The notes: generated from the letters alone by a model not told the origin. A stretch of DNA of 15,661 nt from Actinomycetota bacterium (GCA_003162235.1 PMMN01000037.1:18216-33876); one strand, 5' to 3'; shown: positions 8,282-14,063, counted from the stretch's first letter. Numbers and translations: made by a program.

Positions 8282-8853
8282 GCGTCCTCCTTCGTGACGA
8301 TCTTCAACTTCCTGAGCAGCTCGAGGTAGTTCGTCAGCACCTCGGGCCGCTCGTTCCAGTGAACGAGCTCGTCGAGCATCTCGGCGGCGCACTCGACTTC
8401 CTCGCCGAGGACGGCATCGCGGTTCACCTCACTCTGGGTTGCGACCGCTGGACGTCCATGGCCGTCGACCGTCCCTTGATCGAGGGCTTGCTGCTCGGAC
8501 TCAGCCTGCGCGCCCGCGACCACATGCGTCAGGGCGGGCTGCTCTCGCTCGATACGTCGCTGATCGAGCTGGACAAGCACCTTTCCGAAGAAACGGGTTT
8601 ACCACCGGGTGAGTATGTACGTATCGGTGTCGCCGACACAGGGGGCTGGTCGGGCGACGCAGCTAGTGCGTGGACCACCCGGATGGGATCGTCGCAACGA
8701 CTCGAGCGGCCGAGTCTCGCGACGCTCCGCCATGCGGCGGAGGCAGGAGGCGGCGCGCTCGTATGCGCTCGACATGCGTTTTGTGGCGGGCGCGCCGACC
8801 TCTTCCTGCCGGTAGCGAGCCGGCGACCCGGATCGCTGCTCGCTCTTTCCTGA
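8278..8853 (+). CDS. Orphan, degenerate histidine-kinase-like ATPase (GHKL) domain protein
   Basis: The 191-residue product resembles only the catalytic ATP-binding part of hybrid sensor kinases. A stretch equivalent to the N-box reads LLLGLSLRARDHMRQGGLLS (71-90), where classical kinases have NARDAM, so the metal-binding Asn is replaced by Arg78. The G1-like box is DTGGW (120-124). The end GGGALVCARHAFCGGRADLFLP mimics the usual GG.I.V.S..G.GT.F.I.LP strand but lacks the G.GT motif. There is no dimerisation/phosphoacceptor histidine domain, sensor or membrane segment. I infer a pseudokinase or protein-interaction module rather than an active kinase. It overlaps the DUF4242 gene by four bases and has a GAGG about 14 nt before its ATG. 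A strong hairpin follows it. Confidence 0.65.
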   Translation: MSVLLRDDLQLPEQLEVVRQHLGPLVPVNELVEHLGGALDFLAEDGIAVHLTLGCDRWTSMAVDRPLIEGLLLGLSLRARDHMRQGGLLSLDTSLIELDKHLSEETGLPPGEYVRIGVADTGGWSGDAASAWTTRMGSSQRLERPSLATLRHAAEAGGGALVCARHAFCGGRADLFLPVASRRPGSLLALS

Positions 8854-8876
8854 TTTGCCAGTCAGTCCCAGCGGCA

Positions 8877-8906
8877 GACGCCCGCGTTTCCCGGAACGCG
8901 GGCGTC
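8877..8906 (+). terminator. Perfect 12-bp hairpin ending the DUF4242/ATPase unit
   Basis: GACGCCCGCGTT (8877-8888) pairs perfectly with AACGCGGGCGTC (8895-8906) around a 6-base loop, starting 23 bases after the stop codon. The downstream AACTTATT is only weakly U-rich, so it is a likely but not classical intrinsic terminator. Confidence 0.65.
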
Positions 8907-8925
8907 AACTTATTCGAGCCCGCAG

Positions 8926-9009
8926 AACACGAGTGCCTAGAACTTCCCTCGGAATGAAGACCTGTCGAGCACTACCAGGCGGCGGAGTGCTTCGTGTTAC
9001 GACGAGTTC
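8926..9009 (+). repeat. Vestige or relative of the dispersed structured repeat (copy E)
   Basis: TCGGAATGAAGACCTGTCGA (8949-8968) matches 13972-13991 in the left-half copy at 13910 except for one T/C change. The rest of the element, including the left end and the GCCGTGGAT core, is not recognisable here. The segment is itself foldable: CGAGCACT (8966-8973) pairs with AGTGCTTCG (8986-8994) with one bulge. An outer AACACGA pairs with TCGTGTT, and CTAGAACT with AGTTCTTAG, in an interleaved order that could form a pseudoknot. It directly abuts complete copy A. Confidence 0.4.
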
Positions 9010-9012
9010 TTA

Positions 9013-9171
9013 GGGCCTATCCCGATAGGAATGTGCGACCGAGGTGGTCAAGCCGTGGATGCCGGTGGCCGTAGGGCTATGAAGACGCACTGGTAATGCG
9101 TTGAGCAGTCCTACTGTCGCCGGCGCCGCGGATCGGCCGCGCCGGGCGTGCAGGCCTATTGGGATAGGCCC
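9013..9171 (+). repeat. Dispersed structured repeat, complete copy A (159 bp)
   Basis: The copy starts GGGCCTATCCCGATAGG and ends with CCTATTGGGATAGGCCC; the ends are inverted repeats differing at one of 17 positions. It is flanked by TTA on both sides (extendable to CTTAG), which may be a target-site duplication. The interior holds GACC-GAGGT-GGTC, the core GCCGTGGATGCC, ACGCA-n7-TGCGT after GAAG, and CCGGCGC/GCGCCGG. It lies between the ends of the convergent ATPase-like and HAD genes and contains no plausible gene. Confidence 0.8.
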
Positions 9172-9176
9172 TTAGT

Positions 9177-9851
9177 TCACAGCCCCAGCGCGCCCGGCAG
9201 CTCGGCGAGTCCGCCCAGGCGGCCAGGGTAATCCGGATAGACGCCACTTCGATCGACGAGGAAGGCGCTCATACCGAGAGCGAGTGCGCCGCCGATGTCG
9301 TCCTCGAGCGAATCGCCCACCATCGCCGCAGACGCCGGCTCGACGCCCAGCTCGGCGAGCACTGCGCTGAAGATCGAGGGATCGGGCTTGGTCTTTCCGT
9401 GCTCGCGGGCGCCGATCGCAGCGTCGATGTCGAGGCGGTGGTGGCTGACGAAGTCGGGCAGATCGCGGGCGGTGTTCGAGACCAGCCCCAGCCAGAGACC
9501 GTGGCTGCGGAGCTCGGCGAGCGTCGGCAGCACGTCGTCGTAGAGCTCGAAGTGCTCGGCGCGTTCCCAGGCGAGCACCATCGTCTCGGCGAGCGCGCGC
9601 ACACCGTCCCCATCCCCACCCATGCCGCAAATGATCTGCTCACTGAAGGAGATCCAGAGCTCGTCGTCGTGAACGAGCCCTGAGTGGCGCTTCAGCTCCG
9701 CCAGCGCCGCCCTCCGCGTCGGCTCGAACAGGTTCGGGTCGAGCTCCAGGCCGAACTCGCGCCCCCGCTCGGCGTAGGCCTCGGGCCGTAGCTCCGGTCC
9801 CGGTCGACAGATCGTGAAGTCGACGTCAAAGAGGACGGCTTCGACGCTCAA
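9177..9851 (-). CDS. HAD-superfamily hydrolase (phosphatase-like)
   Basis: The 224-residue protein shows the HAD motifs in order: motif I FDVDFTI (nucleophile D9, acid D11, T13), motif II SN at 126-127, motif III in GKTKPDP (K156), and motif IV GDSLEDD (D181, D185-D186). A helical cap lies between motifs I and II (about 18-110). This is the layout of subfamily I phosphatases such as phosphoglycolate phosphatase-like and haloacid dehalogenase-like enzymes. Having Phe instead of the usual Gly after D11 is a mild oddity. The substrate cannot be told. The start is a TTG that overlaps the stop of the upstream carbon-nitrogen hydrolase (TTGA), so the two are co-transcribed and probably coupled. Its stop sits 5 bases from repeat copy A. 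Confidence 0.85.
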   Translation of the reverse strand: MSVEAVLFDVDFTICRPGPELRPEAYAERGREFGLELDPNLFEPTRRAALAELKRHSGLVHDDELWISFSEQIICGMGGDGDGVRALAETMVLAWERAEHFELYDDVLPTLAELRSHGLWLGLVSNTARDLPDFVSHHRLDIDAAIGAREHGKTKPDPSIFSAVLAELGVEPASAAMVGDSLEDDIGGALALGMSAFLVDRSGVYPDYPGRLGGLAELPGALGL

Positions 9852-10684
9852 GCCGGCTCGAAGCGTCGATAGATATCCGGCCGGCGCTGAGCGAGAGCCG
9901 GCAGCCGCGAGCGGATCTCACCGATGCGCGAACGTTCCAACTCGGCCAGAACAACAGTCTCGCGGTCGGGGGCCTGGGCCAGTATCGTGCCCCACGGATC
10001 GACGACGAGCGAGCGCCCGTAGCTGGCCCGGCCAGCCGTAGGCTCGCCGATCTGGCCGGGCGCGGCGACATAGAGCGCGTTCTCGATCGCTCTCGCTCGC
10101 AGCAGCACCTGCCAGTGATCCATACCCGTGCGCTGGGTGAAGTTAGCCGGTACGGTCACCAGCTCGGCGCCGGCCAACGCGAGCAACCGGAAGAGCTCGG
10201 GGAAGCGCAGGTCGTAGCAGACGGTCAAACCGATCTTCCAGCCGCCGGCCTCGGCCACGACCACCTCGTCACCGGGCTCCTCGGCTTCCGACTCGCGGTA
10301 GACGTGACCGCCGACCTCGACGTCGAAGAGGTGGATCTTTCGGTAGCGGGCGACGAGCTCGCCGCAGGCATCGAAGACCAGGCTCGTGTTCGAAAGCTTC
10401 TCGCGGCCGTCGCGCCTTTCCACGATCGAGCCGCCGACGAGCACGATCCCGTGCCTTTTCGCCCAGGCAGACATGGCGCCGACCGACTCGCCTTGCTCGA
10501 GCGTCTCGGCACCGGCATGCAGCGCCTCGGGGTTACCGACGAGGTTCCACTTCTCCGGTAAAGCGACCAGCTCCGCTCCGAGCGCGGCAGCCCGGGCGAC
10601 GAGGCTCTCGGCCTTCTCCAGATTGGCGGCCTTGTCGGAGCCCGCAGTGAGCTGAACGCAGGCGACACGAAGCGAGTCGGACAC
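9848..10684 (-). CDS. Carbon-nitrogen hydrolase (Nit/omega-amidase branch of the nitrilase superfamily)
   Basis: The 278-residue protein carries the nitrilase Glu-Lys-Cys triad in standard contexts: E44 in LPEKWN, K116 in YRKIHLFDV, and C156 in LTVCYDLRFPELF. The overall pattern (KIHLFDV, E-S-..-PGD, ANFTQRTGMDHWQVLLRARAIEN) is that of Nit1/Nit2 amidases, which remove ammonia from omega-amides such as alpha-ketoglutaramate or deaminated glutathione, that is, metabolite repair. I cannot choose between those substrates. The length is normal for the family. The start is GTG with no usable ribosome site; a TATCCT box ends 6 nt upstream, indicating a leaderless mRNA. The HAD gene follows with a 4-base overlap, and a metabolite-repair pairing of amidase and phosphatase is plausible. 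Confidence 0.9.
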   Translation of the reverse strand: MSDSLRVACVQLTAGSDKAANLEKAESLVARAAALGAELVALPEKWNLVGNPEALHAGAETLEQGESVGAMSAWAKRHGIVLVGGSIVERRDGREKLSNTSLVFDACGELVARYRKIHLFDVEVGGHVYRESEAEEPGDEVVVAEAGGWKIGLTVCYDLRFPELFRLLALAGAELVTVPANFTQRTGMDHWQVLLRARAIENALYVAAPGQIGEPTAGRASYGRSLVVDPWGTILAQAPDRETVVLAELERSRIGEIRSRLPALAQRRPDIYRRFEPA

Positions 10685-10690
10685 CTCTGC

Positions 10691-10696
10691 AGGATA
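10691..10696 (-). promoter_or_regulatory. -10 element for a leaderless nitrilase-HAD operon
   Basis: On the - strand TATCCT is followed by exactly six bases and then the GTG start, the geometry of leaderless actinobacterial promoters. No clear -35 was found. Confidence 0.5.
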
Positions 10697-10710
10697 GCCC
10701 CAGGAGGGAA

Positions 10711-10746
10711 GAGAAAAGGGCGCCCGCCGAACGGCGCACGCCCTTT
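10711..10746 (-). terminator. Intrinsic terminator of tRNA-Pro
   Basis: Read on the - strand, AAAGGGCGTGCGCC and GGCGGGCGCCCTTT form a 14-pair stem with one T-G pair and one mismatch around a GTTC loop, followed by TCTCTTCCC. It begins 4 bases after the tRNA 3' end and ends before the nitrilase promoter, separating the two units. Confidence 0.8.
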
Positions 10747-10750
10747 CTAA

Positions 10751-10824
10751 TCGGGGTGCCCAGATTTGAACTGGGGACCTCTCCGACCCGAACGGAGCGC
10801 GCTACCAGGCTGCGCCACACCCCG
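10751..10824 (-). tRNA. tRNA-Pro (anticodon CGG)
   Basis: The - strand folds as a 74-nt cloverleaf. The acceptor stem CGGGGTG pairs with CACCCCG, with discriminator A. The D arm contains GCGCAGCCTGGTAGCGC. The anticodon stem is CTCCG/CGGAG around loop TTCGGGT (anticodon CGG), and the T arm is CCCAG-TTCAAAT-CTGGG. The closed acceptor and T-loop TTCAA are canonical, and the sequence is typical of bacterial proline tRNAs. CCA is not encoded. A TAACGT box at 10841-10836 on the - strand, 11 bases upstream of the 5' end, is a possible -10. An intrinsic terminator follows. Confidence 0.97.
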
Positions 10825-10932
10825 AGCAGTCTCATACGTTAGCGGCTTCGACACAGGCTCGACACGAAGCGTGTGTGTTTTGTGCGATTTCGCCGGCTAC
10901 GTTGCCTTTGCTGACAACGAGAGGAGGAGATC

Positions 10933-11292
10933 GTGAACTGTGTGACCCTGGTAGGGAACCTGGCTAGCGACGTGGAGATGAAGGAGCTGGCTGAGGAGCG
11001 CAAGCTGGCCAGCTTCCTACTCGCCGTCGACCGCGAGTCCGCCGACGGCGGCGCCGACTTCATCCGTGTCGTCTGCTGGAACCGGCAGGCCGAGACCTGC
11101 GCCGAGTACCTCGCCCGTGGCGAGCAGGTGGCGATCGACGGACGCCTGCGCAGCCGCTCCTGGCAGGATCCCGACGGCAAACGCCGCAACGCGGTCGAGG
11201 TCGTCGCCAGCCGGGTGCAGTTCCTTTCCAAGCCGAAGCACAAGGAAGCAGGTCAAGCGCAGACCAAGGAAGCCGTCGCGGTAGCGTCATAG
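10933..11292 (+). CDS. ssb: Single-stranded DNA-binding protein, short form
   Basis: The 119-residue protein begins [19 protein letters not shown] and continues with [55 protein letters not shown], the OB-fold core of bacterial SSB. The basic and aromatic residues that bind ssDNA lie in W-N-R-QAE and SRSW. It has only a brief Lys/Gln/Ala tail and lacks the acidic DDDIPF-like tip that recruits repair proteins in the main SSB. This suggests an accessory SSB or a shortened variant. The GTG start has a strong GAGGAGGAG ribosome site 3 nt upstream (10921-10929), unlike the leaderless genes nearby. No cognate rpsF/rpsR neighbours are present, which also fits a paralogue. Confidence 0.9.
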   Translation: MNCVTLVGNLASDVEMKELAEERKLASFLLAVDRESADGGADFIRVVCWNRQAETCAEYLARGEQVAIDGRLRSRSWQDPDGKRRNAVEVVASRVQFLSKPKHKEAGQAQTKEAVAVAS

Positions 11293-11316
11293 CGTCCCGT
11301 CAGGGATGCAGTCGCT

Positions 11317-11322
11317 TAGAAT
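11317..11322 (+). promoter_or_regulatory. -10 element that decides the Nif3 start
   Basis: TAGAAT is followed by 7 nt and the GTG at 11330. This spacing supports a leaderless mRNA beginning at that codon rather than at the upstream in-frame ATG at 11306. Confidence 0.5.
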
Positions 11323-11329
11323 CGCTTGC

Positions 11330-12073
11330 GTGGCCAAACGTGACGCGATCGTCGCCTTCGCAAGCGAGCTGCTCGAGGTAGACCGCTTCCGCGACTACGG
11401 ACCGGTCGGGCTCCAGGTCGAGGGAACGAGCGAGGTCGAGAAGATCGTCTGCTCTGTCTCGGCCTCGCTCGAGCTGTTCGAGCTGGCCGCCGAGCGCGGC
11501 GCCCAGATGGTGCTCGTCCACCACGGGCTGTTCTGGAACAACGAGCAGCTCGTGATCGATCAGCGCCAGAAAGGGCGGCTGAAGGCTCTCTTCGACGCCG
11601 ATCTCTCACTCGTTGCCTATCACCTCGCTCTAGACGCCCATCCCGAGATCGGCAATTCCGTTTTGCTCGCCCGCGAGCTCGGCGTCGAGCCCGAGCGAGT
11701 GTTCGAGGAGACCGGGATCGGCGGCCGGCTGAAGGAACCCCGGTCGAGCGAAGAGATCGTCTCGCTCGTACGGGAGAAGCTCGGCCGCGAGCCACTCGCC
11801 TTCAGGTACGGCCCCGAGCCGGTGCGAACGGTCGCAATCGTCACCGGCGGCGGCGGTCCGAGCCTGCTCCAGGCGGCCCGAGAGGGCTACGACCTCTTCC
11901 TCACCGGTGAGCCCAAGGAACCGAGCCTCCACGTCGCCCGCGAGCTCGGTATCCACTTCCTGGCCGCGGGCCATTACGCCACCGAGAAGCTCGGCGTTCA
12001 GGCTCTGGCGACCAGGATCGGCGAGCGCTTCGGTATCGAGTGGGAGTTCGTCGAGCTCCCGAATCCGGTCTAG
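11330..12073 (+). CDS. Nif3-like dinuclear metal centre protein (YbgI/GTP cyclohydrolase 1 type 2 family)
   Basis: Counted from GTG 11330, the 247-residue protein has the Nif3/YbgI metal ligands in the family's positions: H64-H65 in LVHHGLFW, D102 in YHLALDAHPE, H215 and E219 in AGHYATEKLG. Other signatures are PVGLQVEG near the N-terminus and TGGGGPSLLQAA..GYDLFLTGE. Family members form toroidal hexamers with a dinuclear metal site. A hydrolase or cyclohydrolase activity is often annotated, but the physiological role is unsettled. An ATG at 11306 would add eight residues. I prefer the GTG because a TAGAAT box lies 7 nt upstream and the residue numbering then matches the family. The gene is 37 bases from ssb. 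Repeat copy B begins at the base right after its TAG stop. Confidence 0.92.
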   Translation: MAKRDAIVAFASELLEVDRFRDYGPVGLQVEGTSEVEKIVCSVSASLELFELAAERGAQMVLVHHGLFWNNEQLVIDQRQKGRLKALFDADLSLVAYHLALDAHPEIGNSVLLARELGVEPERVFEETGIGGRLKEPRSSEEIVSLVREKLGREPLAFRYGPEPVRTVAIVTGGGGPSLLQAAREGYDLFLTGEPKEPSLHVARELGIHFLAAGHYATEKLGVQALATRIGERFGIEWEFVELPNPV

Positions 12074-12232
12074 GGGCCTATCCCGGTAGGAATGTGCGTC
12101 CGAGGTGGTCAAGCCGTGGATGCCAGCGGCCGGAGGACTGCGAAGATGCACTGGTAGTGCATTGAGAAGTTCGCCGGTTGCTGGCGCCGCGGATCGGCCG
12201 CGTCGGGCGTGCAGGCCCAGTGGGATAGGCCC
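12074..12232 (+). repeat. Dispersed structured repeat, complete copy B (159 bp)
   Basis: It is exactly the same length as copy A and largely identical to it, starting GGGCCTATCCCGGTAGG directly after the Nif3 stop and ending GTGGGATAGGCCC. It keeps the core AAGCCGTGGATGCC and the stretch GCGCCGCGGATCGGCCGCG. The central hairpin reads ATGCAC-TGGTA-GTGCAT, a compensated change relative to the other copies. No target duplication is visible (TAG on one side, ACG on the other). Confidence 0.8.
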
Positions 12233-12267
12233 ACGGACGGCGGCTCCGATCAGGCGAGCGCCAGTCG

Positions 12268-12296
12268 TTGCCGACGTCGCCCGAGAGTTCTATGCT
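12268..12296 (+). promoter_or_regulatory. Sigma-70-like promoter of the leader/HTH unit
   Basis: TTGCCG (12268-12273) and TATGCT (12291-12296) are separated by 17 bases, the best-formed promoter in the window. Transcription should begin near 12303 and run into the terminator at 12371. Confidence 0.6.
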
Positions 12297-12302
12297 GCAC
12301 AA

Positions 12303-12408
12303 GTAATGAGTGTCTTGGCAGGGCGGTGCGCCTGATGGCCGCCACAGATAATTTACGGAGGAACTAATCGGCCCGCCTGGTGCGTTTGCACAGGGCGGGT
12401 TTTTATTT
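12303..12408 (+). ncRNA. Candidate ~100-nt leader or small RNA ending at an intrinsic terminator
   Basis: The promoter at 12268-12296 and terminator at 12371-12408 delimit a transcript of about 100 nt. It includes a possible GGCGG/CCGCC hairpin (12322-12343), a nine-codon ORF ATG AGT GTC TTG GCA... (12306-12335) with no clear ribosome site, and a GGAGGA motif without a standard start after it. It matches no RNA family I know. It may be an independent sRNA or an attenuating leader for the HTH gene at 12425. Confidence 0.35.
12371..12408 (+). terminator. Strong intrinsic terminator upstream of the HTH gene
   Basis: CCCGCCTGGTGC (12372-12383) pairs with GCACAGGGCGGG (12388-12399) around GTTT with one wobble and one mismatch, followed by TTTTTATTT. 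The following gene's ribosome site begins about eight bases later, so any transcript reaching the gene from upstream must read through. Confidence 0.85.
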
Positions 12409-12424
12409 ACCGGAAAGGAGCGAG

Positions 12425-12595
12425 ATGGCAAACCACCTGACGCCCGAGGAGATCGCCAAGGAGCTTGGGATCGATCGCGACGAGGTGATCCGCGTCTGCA
12501 TGCAGGAAGGCGTGCCGATCTACCACGGCAAGATCGACAAGTACCTGTTCCAGGCGCAACTCGAGGCACTGGGCGCATCGGCGTCCGGTCGGTAG
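12425..12595 (+). CDS. Small helix-turn-helix protein (excisionase/MerR-like HTH)
   Basis: The 56-residue product reads HLTPEEIAKELGIDRDEVIRVCMQEGVPIYHGKIDKYLFQAQLEAL, the shape of a single winged HTH like HTH_17/excisionase domains: a helix beginning LT.EE.A..LGI, a turn, a recognition helix, then a short G-I-D wing. Such proteins bind DNA, but targets cannot be inferred. There is no integrase next door, so a phage excisionase role is not supported. The start has a good AAGGAG ribosome site (12415-12420) 4 nt before the ATG. A strong terminator lies immediately upstream, implying conditional read-through or an unseen promoter. It ends with a stop tandem TAGTAG and is followed by its own terminator. 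Confidence 0.75.
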   Translation: MANHLTPEEIAKELGIDRDEVIRVCMQEGVPIYHGKIDKYLFQAQLEALGASASGR

Positions 12596-12662
12596 TAGCC
12601 AACTCGTCTCAGCAGTGGGCGGATAGCCCTGCTCGGCTGTGCCCAAACGTACGCGCGATCAG

Positions 12663-12695
12663 AGGCGCAGGCGCATAGGCGCCGCGCTTTCTCTC
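12663..12695 (+). terminator. Likely intrinsic terminator after the HTH gene
   Basis: AGGCGC and GGCGC (12663-12668, 12670-12674) pair with GCGCC and GCGCTT (12679-12689), an 11-bp stem with a one-base bulge and ATAG loop, followed by TCTCTCTGC. It separates the convergent HTH and NlpC genes. Confidence 0.6.
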
Positions 12696-12711
12696 TGCTG
12701 CTAGGCCGGGG

Positions 12712-13797
12712 CTATGTCCCGTAGCGCCGAGCGGCGGTCATACCGCCCCCGTATCCGCCCAGGCTCGAGACCCTGACAACGTCGCCGGTATGTGGCGCTT
12801 GGATGAACTGATCGTTACCGACGTAGATGCCGACGTGGCCGCCACCGTAGAAGAAGACGAGATCGCCCGGCTGAAGGTCGCTGTAGGAAACGGGAACTCC
12901 GCCGGCCATCAGATCGCCGGTGTAGTGGGGAAGGCTGATCCCAACCTGGGCGAAGGACCAGACCACTAGGCCCGAGCAGTCGAACGCATCCGGACCGGCG
13001 GCACCCCAAACGTACGGACTTCCCAGCCTCGTCATGGCTGCCTGCACGACCGCGGTGCCGACCGAAGACGGGGGAACCGGTCCGCTCGGCCGGATATAAA
13101 CGGGGTTTGTGTGGTAGGTGGCAACCGTCAACTTCGCCTGCGCGGCCGCGATTGCCGCCTGGCGCTGTTGCTCGGCAACCAGCGAGGCGATCTCGTTTTT
13201 CACTTTCTTGACGTAGGCCCGGCGTTCGGCCATTTTCGCTTCGAGCGCGTTTTTCTCGGCCGTGACCTGGGACAAAAGCACCCTCTGCCTGGCTTGCATC
13301 TTCTCGAGCGCCGCCGCTTGAGTAGCGACCTGCTTGCCGAAAACCGTGACCTGCTTCACGACCTGGGCGTCGTGATCGGAGATGCGCTGCGCCGCCTCGA
13401 TGCTATCGATCATGTTCTGGAGACTCGTCGCCTGGAAGAGGATGGCGACCGTCGAATCGCCCCCGTCGCCCTGCTCCATGTAGACCGAAATGACACGCCG
13501 GGCAAGAGCGTGGCGAGCAGAACCGAGGCTCTTGCGCGCCATCCCGAGGGTGACTCGCGTGCTGTTCAGCTTCCCGGTGGTCTGTTGCAGATGGTAGAAC
13601 GCGCCCTGCCACTTGTTCCCGACCTGCTCGAGCTGTATATCCATCTGATTGATCTGATCCATCGCCCGCTGCGCTTCGGCGCGCTTGGAGGTGACGGATG
13701 GATCGGCTCCCGCGCTTCCGGCCAACACAAGAAGACCGGCTATCGCCGGTACCGCGACAAGGAGTGTTACGAGCTGTCGTTTTCGAAAGCCGTTCAC
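12712..13797 (-). CDS. Secreted NlpC/P60 peptidoglycan endopeptidase with coiled-coil N-terminus (PcsB/RipA-like)
   Basis: The 361-residue protein has a signal peptide (MNGFRKRQLVTLLVAVPAIAGLLVLAGSAGA) and a long coiled coil (about 35-220). A Pro-rich linker leads to a C-terminal NlpC/P60 domain (about 245-361). Catalytic residues are C274 in FDCSGLV, H321 in GGHVGIYVG and H336 in APHTG, so a Cys-His-His peptidase cleaving peptide stems of peptidoglycan is expected. Coiled coil plus NlpC/P60 is the build of division hydrolases controlled by FtsEX-type partners. I chose GTG 13797 because the signal peptide begins there and a TTGCGG-17-TAGGGT promoter lies just upstream. The longer frame to 13962 would start inside repeat copy C. 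The gene is divergent from the 3D-domain protein. Confidence 0.9.
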   Translation of the reverse strand: MNGFRKRQLVTLLVAVPAIAGLLVLAGSAGADPSVTSKRAEAQRAMDQINQMDIQLEQVGNKWQGAFYHLQQTTGKLNSTRVTLGMARKSLGSARHALARRVISVYMEQGDGGDSTVAILFQATSLQNMIDSIEAAQRISDHDAQVVKQVTVFGKQVATQAAALEKMQARQRVLLSQVTAEKNALEAKMAERRAYVKKVKNEIASLVAEQQRQAAIAAAQAKLTVATYHTNPVYIRPSGPVPPSSVGTAVVQAAMTRLGSPYVWGAAGPDAFDCSGLVVWSFAQVGISLPHYTGDLMAGGVPVSYSDLQPGDLVFFYGGGHVGIYVGNDQFIQAPHTGDVVRVSSLGGYGGGMTAARRYGT

Positions 13798-13850
13798 GGG
13801 CTGCTCACAGACAGCGAGAACCGGGCGGGCCGGCCCCTCACAAGTCTCGG

Positions 13851-13879
13851 ACCCTAGCAAGGCCCCCGGATGCCCGCAA
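13851..13879 (-). promoter_or_regulatory. Promoter of the NlpC/P60 gene
   Basis: On the - strand TTGCGG (13879-13874) and TAGGGT (13856-13851) are 17 bases apart, placing transcription start near 13844 with a 5' leader of about 47 nt. It lies between repeat copy C and the gene. Confidence 0.45.
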
Positions 13880-13909
13880 CCGGGAAGGGTGAACACGAAC
13901 CGCGGCGAA

Positions 13910-14063
13910 GGGCCTATTCCGTTAGGGTTGCGCGGTCGAACGGGTTGAGCCGTGGATACCAAGAGCTCGTTTCGGAATGAAGACCCGTCGACTGGGTGCG
14001 ATCGGTGGACGCGAGGCTAGGGCGCAGTGTCGCGTTCGTAGCCGGAAGCTACGGGCGCGACCA
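13910..14063 (+). repeat. Dispersed structured repeat, left half with divergent right half (copy C)
   Basis: GGGCCTATTCCGTTAGG opens the copy, followed by the conserved GGTTGAGCCGTGGAT core and a GAAGA motif at the same offset (base 70) as in copy D. The central hairpin becomes ACCCG-TCGAC-TGGGT. From about 14000 the sequence is unlike the other copies, and no matching right inverted repeat is found before copy D begins. The segment ends in a 14-bp hairpin with two T-G pairs (14029-14042 with 14048-14061, loop CGGAA). Confidence 0.65.

Noticed and set aside
9052..9090. Similarity of the element core (GTGGATGCC...ATGAAGACG) to the 5' end of bacterial 23S rRNA
   Set aside because: The matches are short and the copies diverge at the intervening positions (copies C and D lack the GATGCC form). 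An alignment to the genome's own 23S gene would be needed before claiming an rRNA origin.
9013..9171. IS110-type bridge-RNA locus as the identity of the repeat
   Set aside because: No transposase gene is present and IS110 elements lack such terminal inverted repeats. Kept only as a distant possibility.
13760..13910. Possible c-di-AMP (ydaO) riboswitch before the NlpC/P60 gene, suggested by a CGACAGCTCGTAAC stretch
   Set aside because: That stretch lies within the signal-peptide codons (RQLVT) and the other conserved ydaO segments are not found upstream, so it is probably chance.
13798..13962. Longer N-terminus for the NlpC/P60 protein from ATG 13962
   Set aside because: It would start inside the repeat, precede a good signal peptide by 55 residues and run over the apparent promoter.
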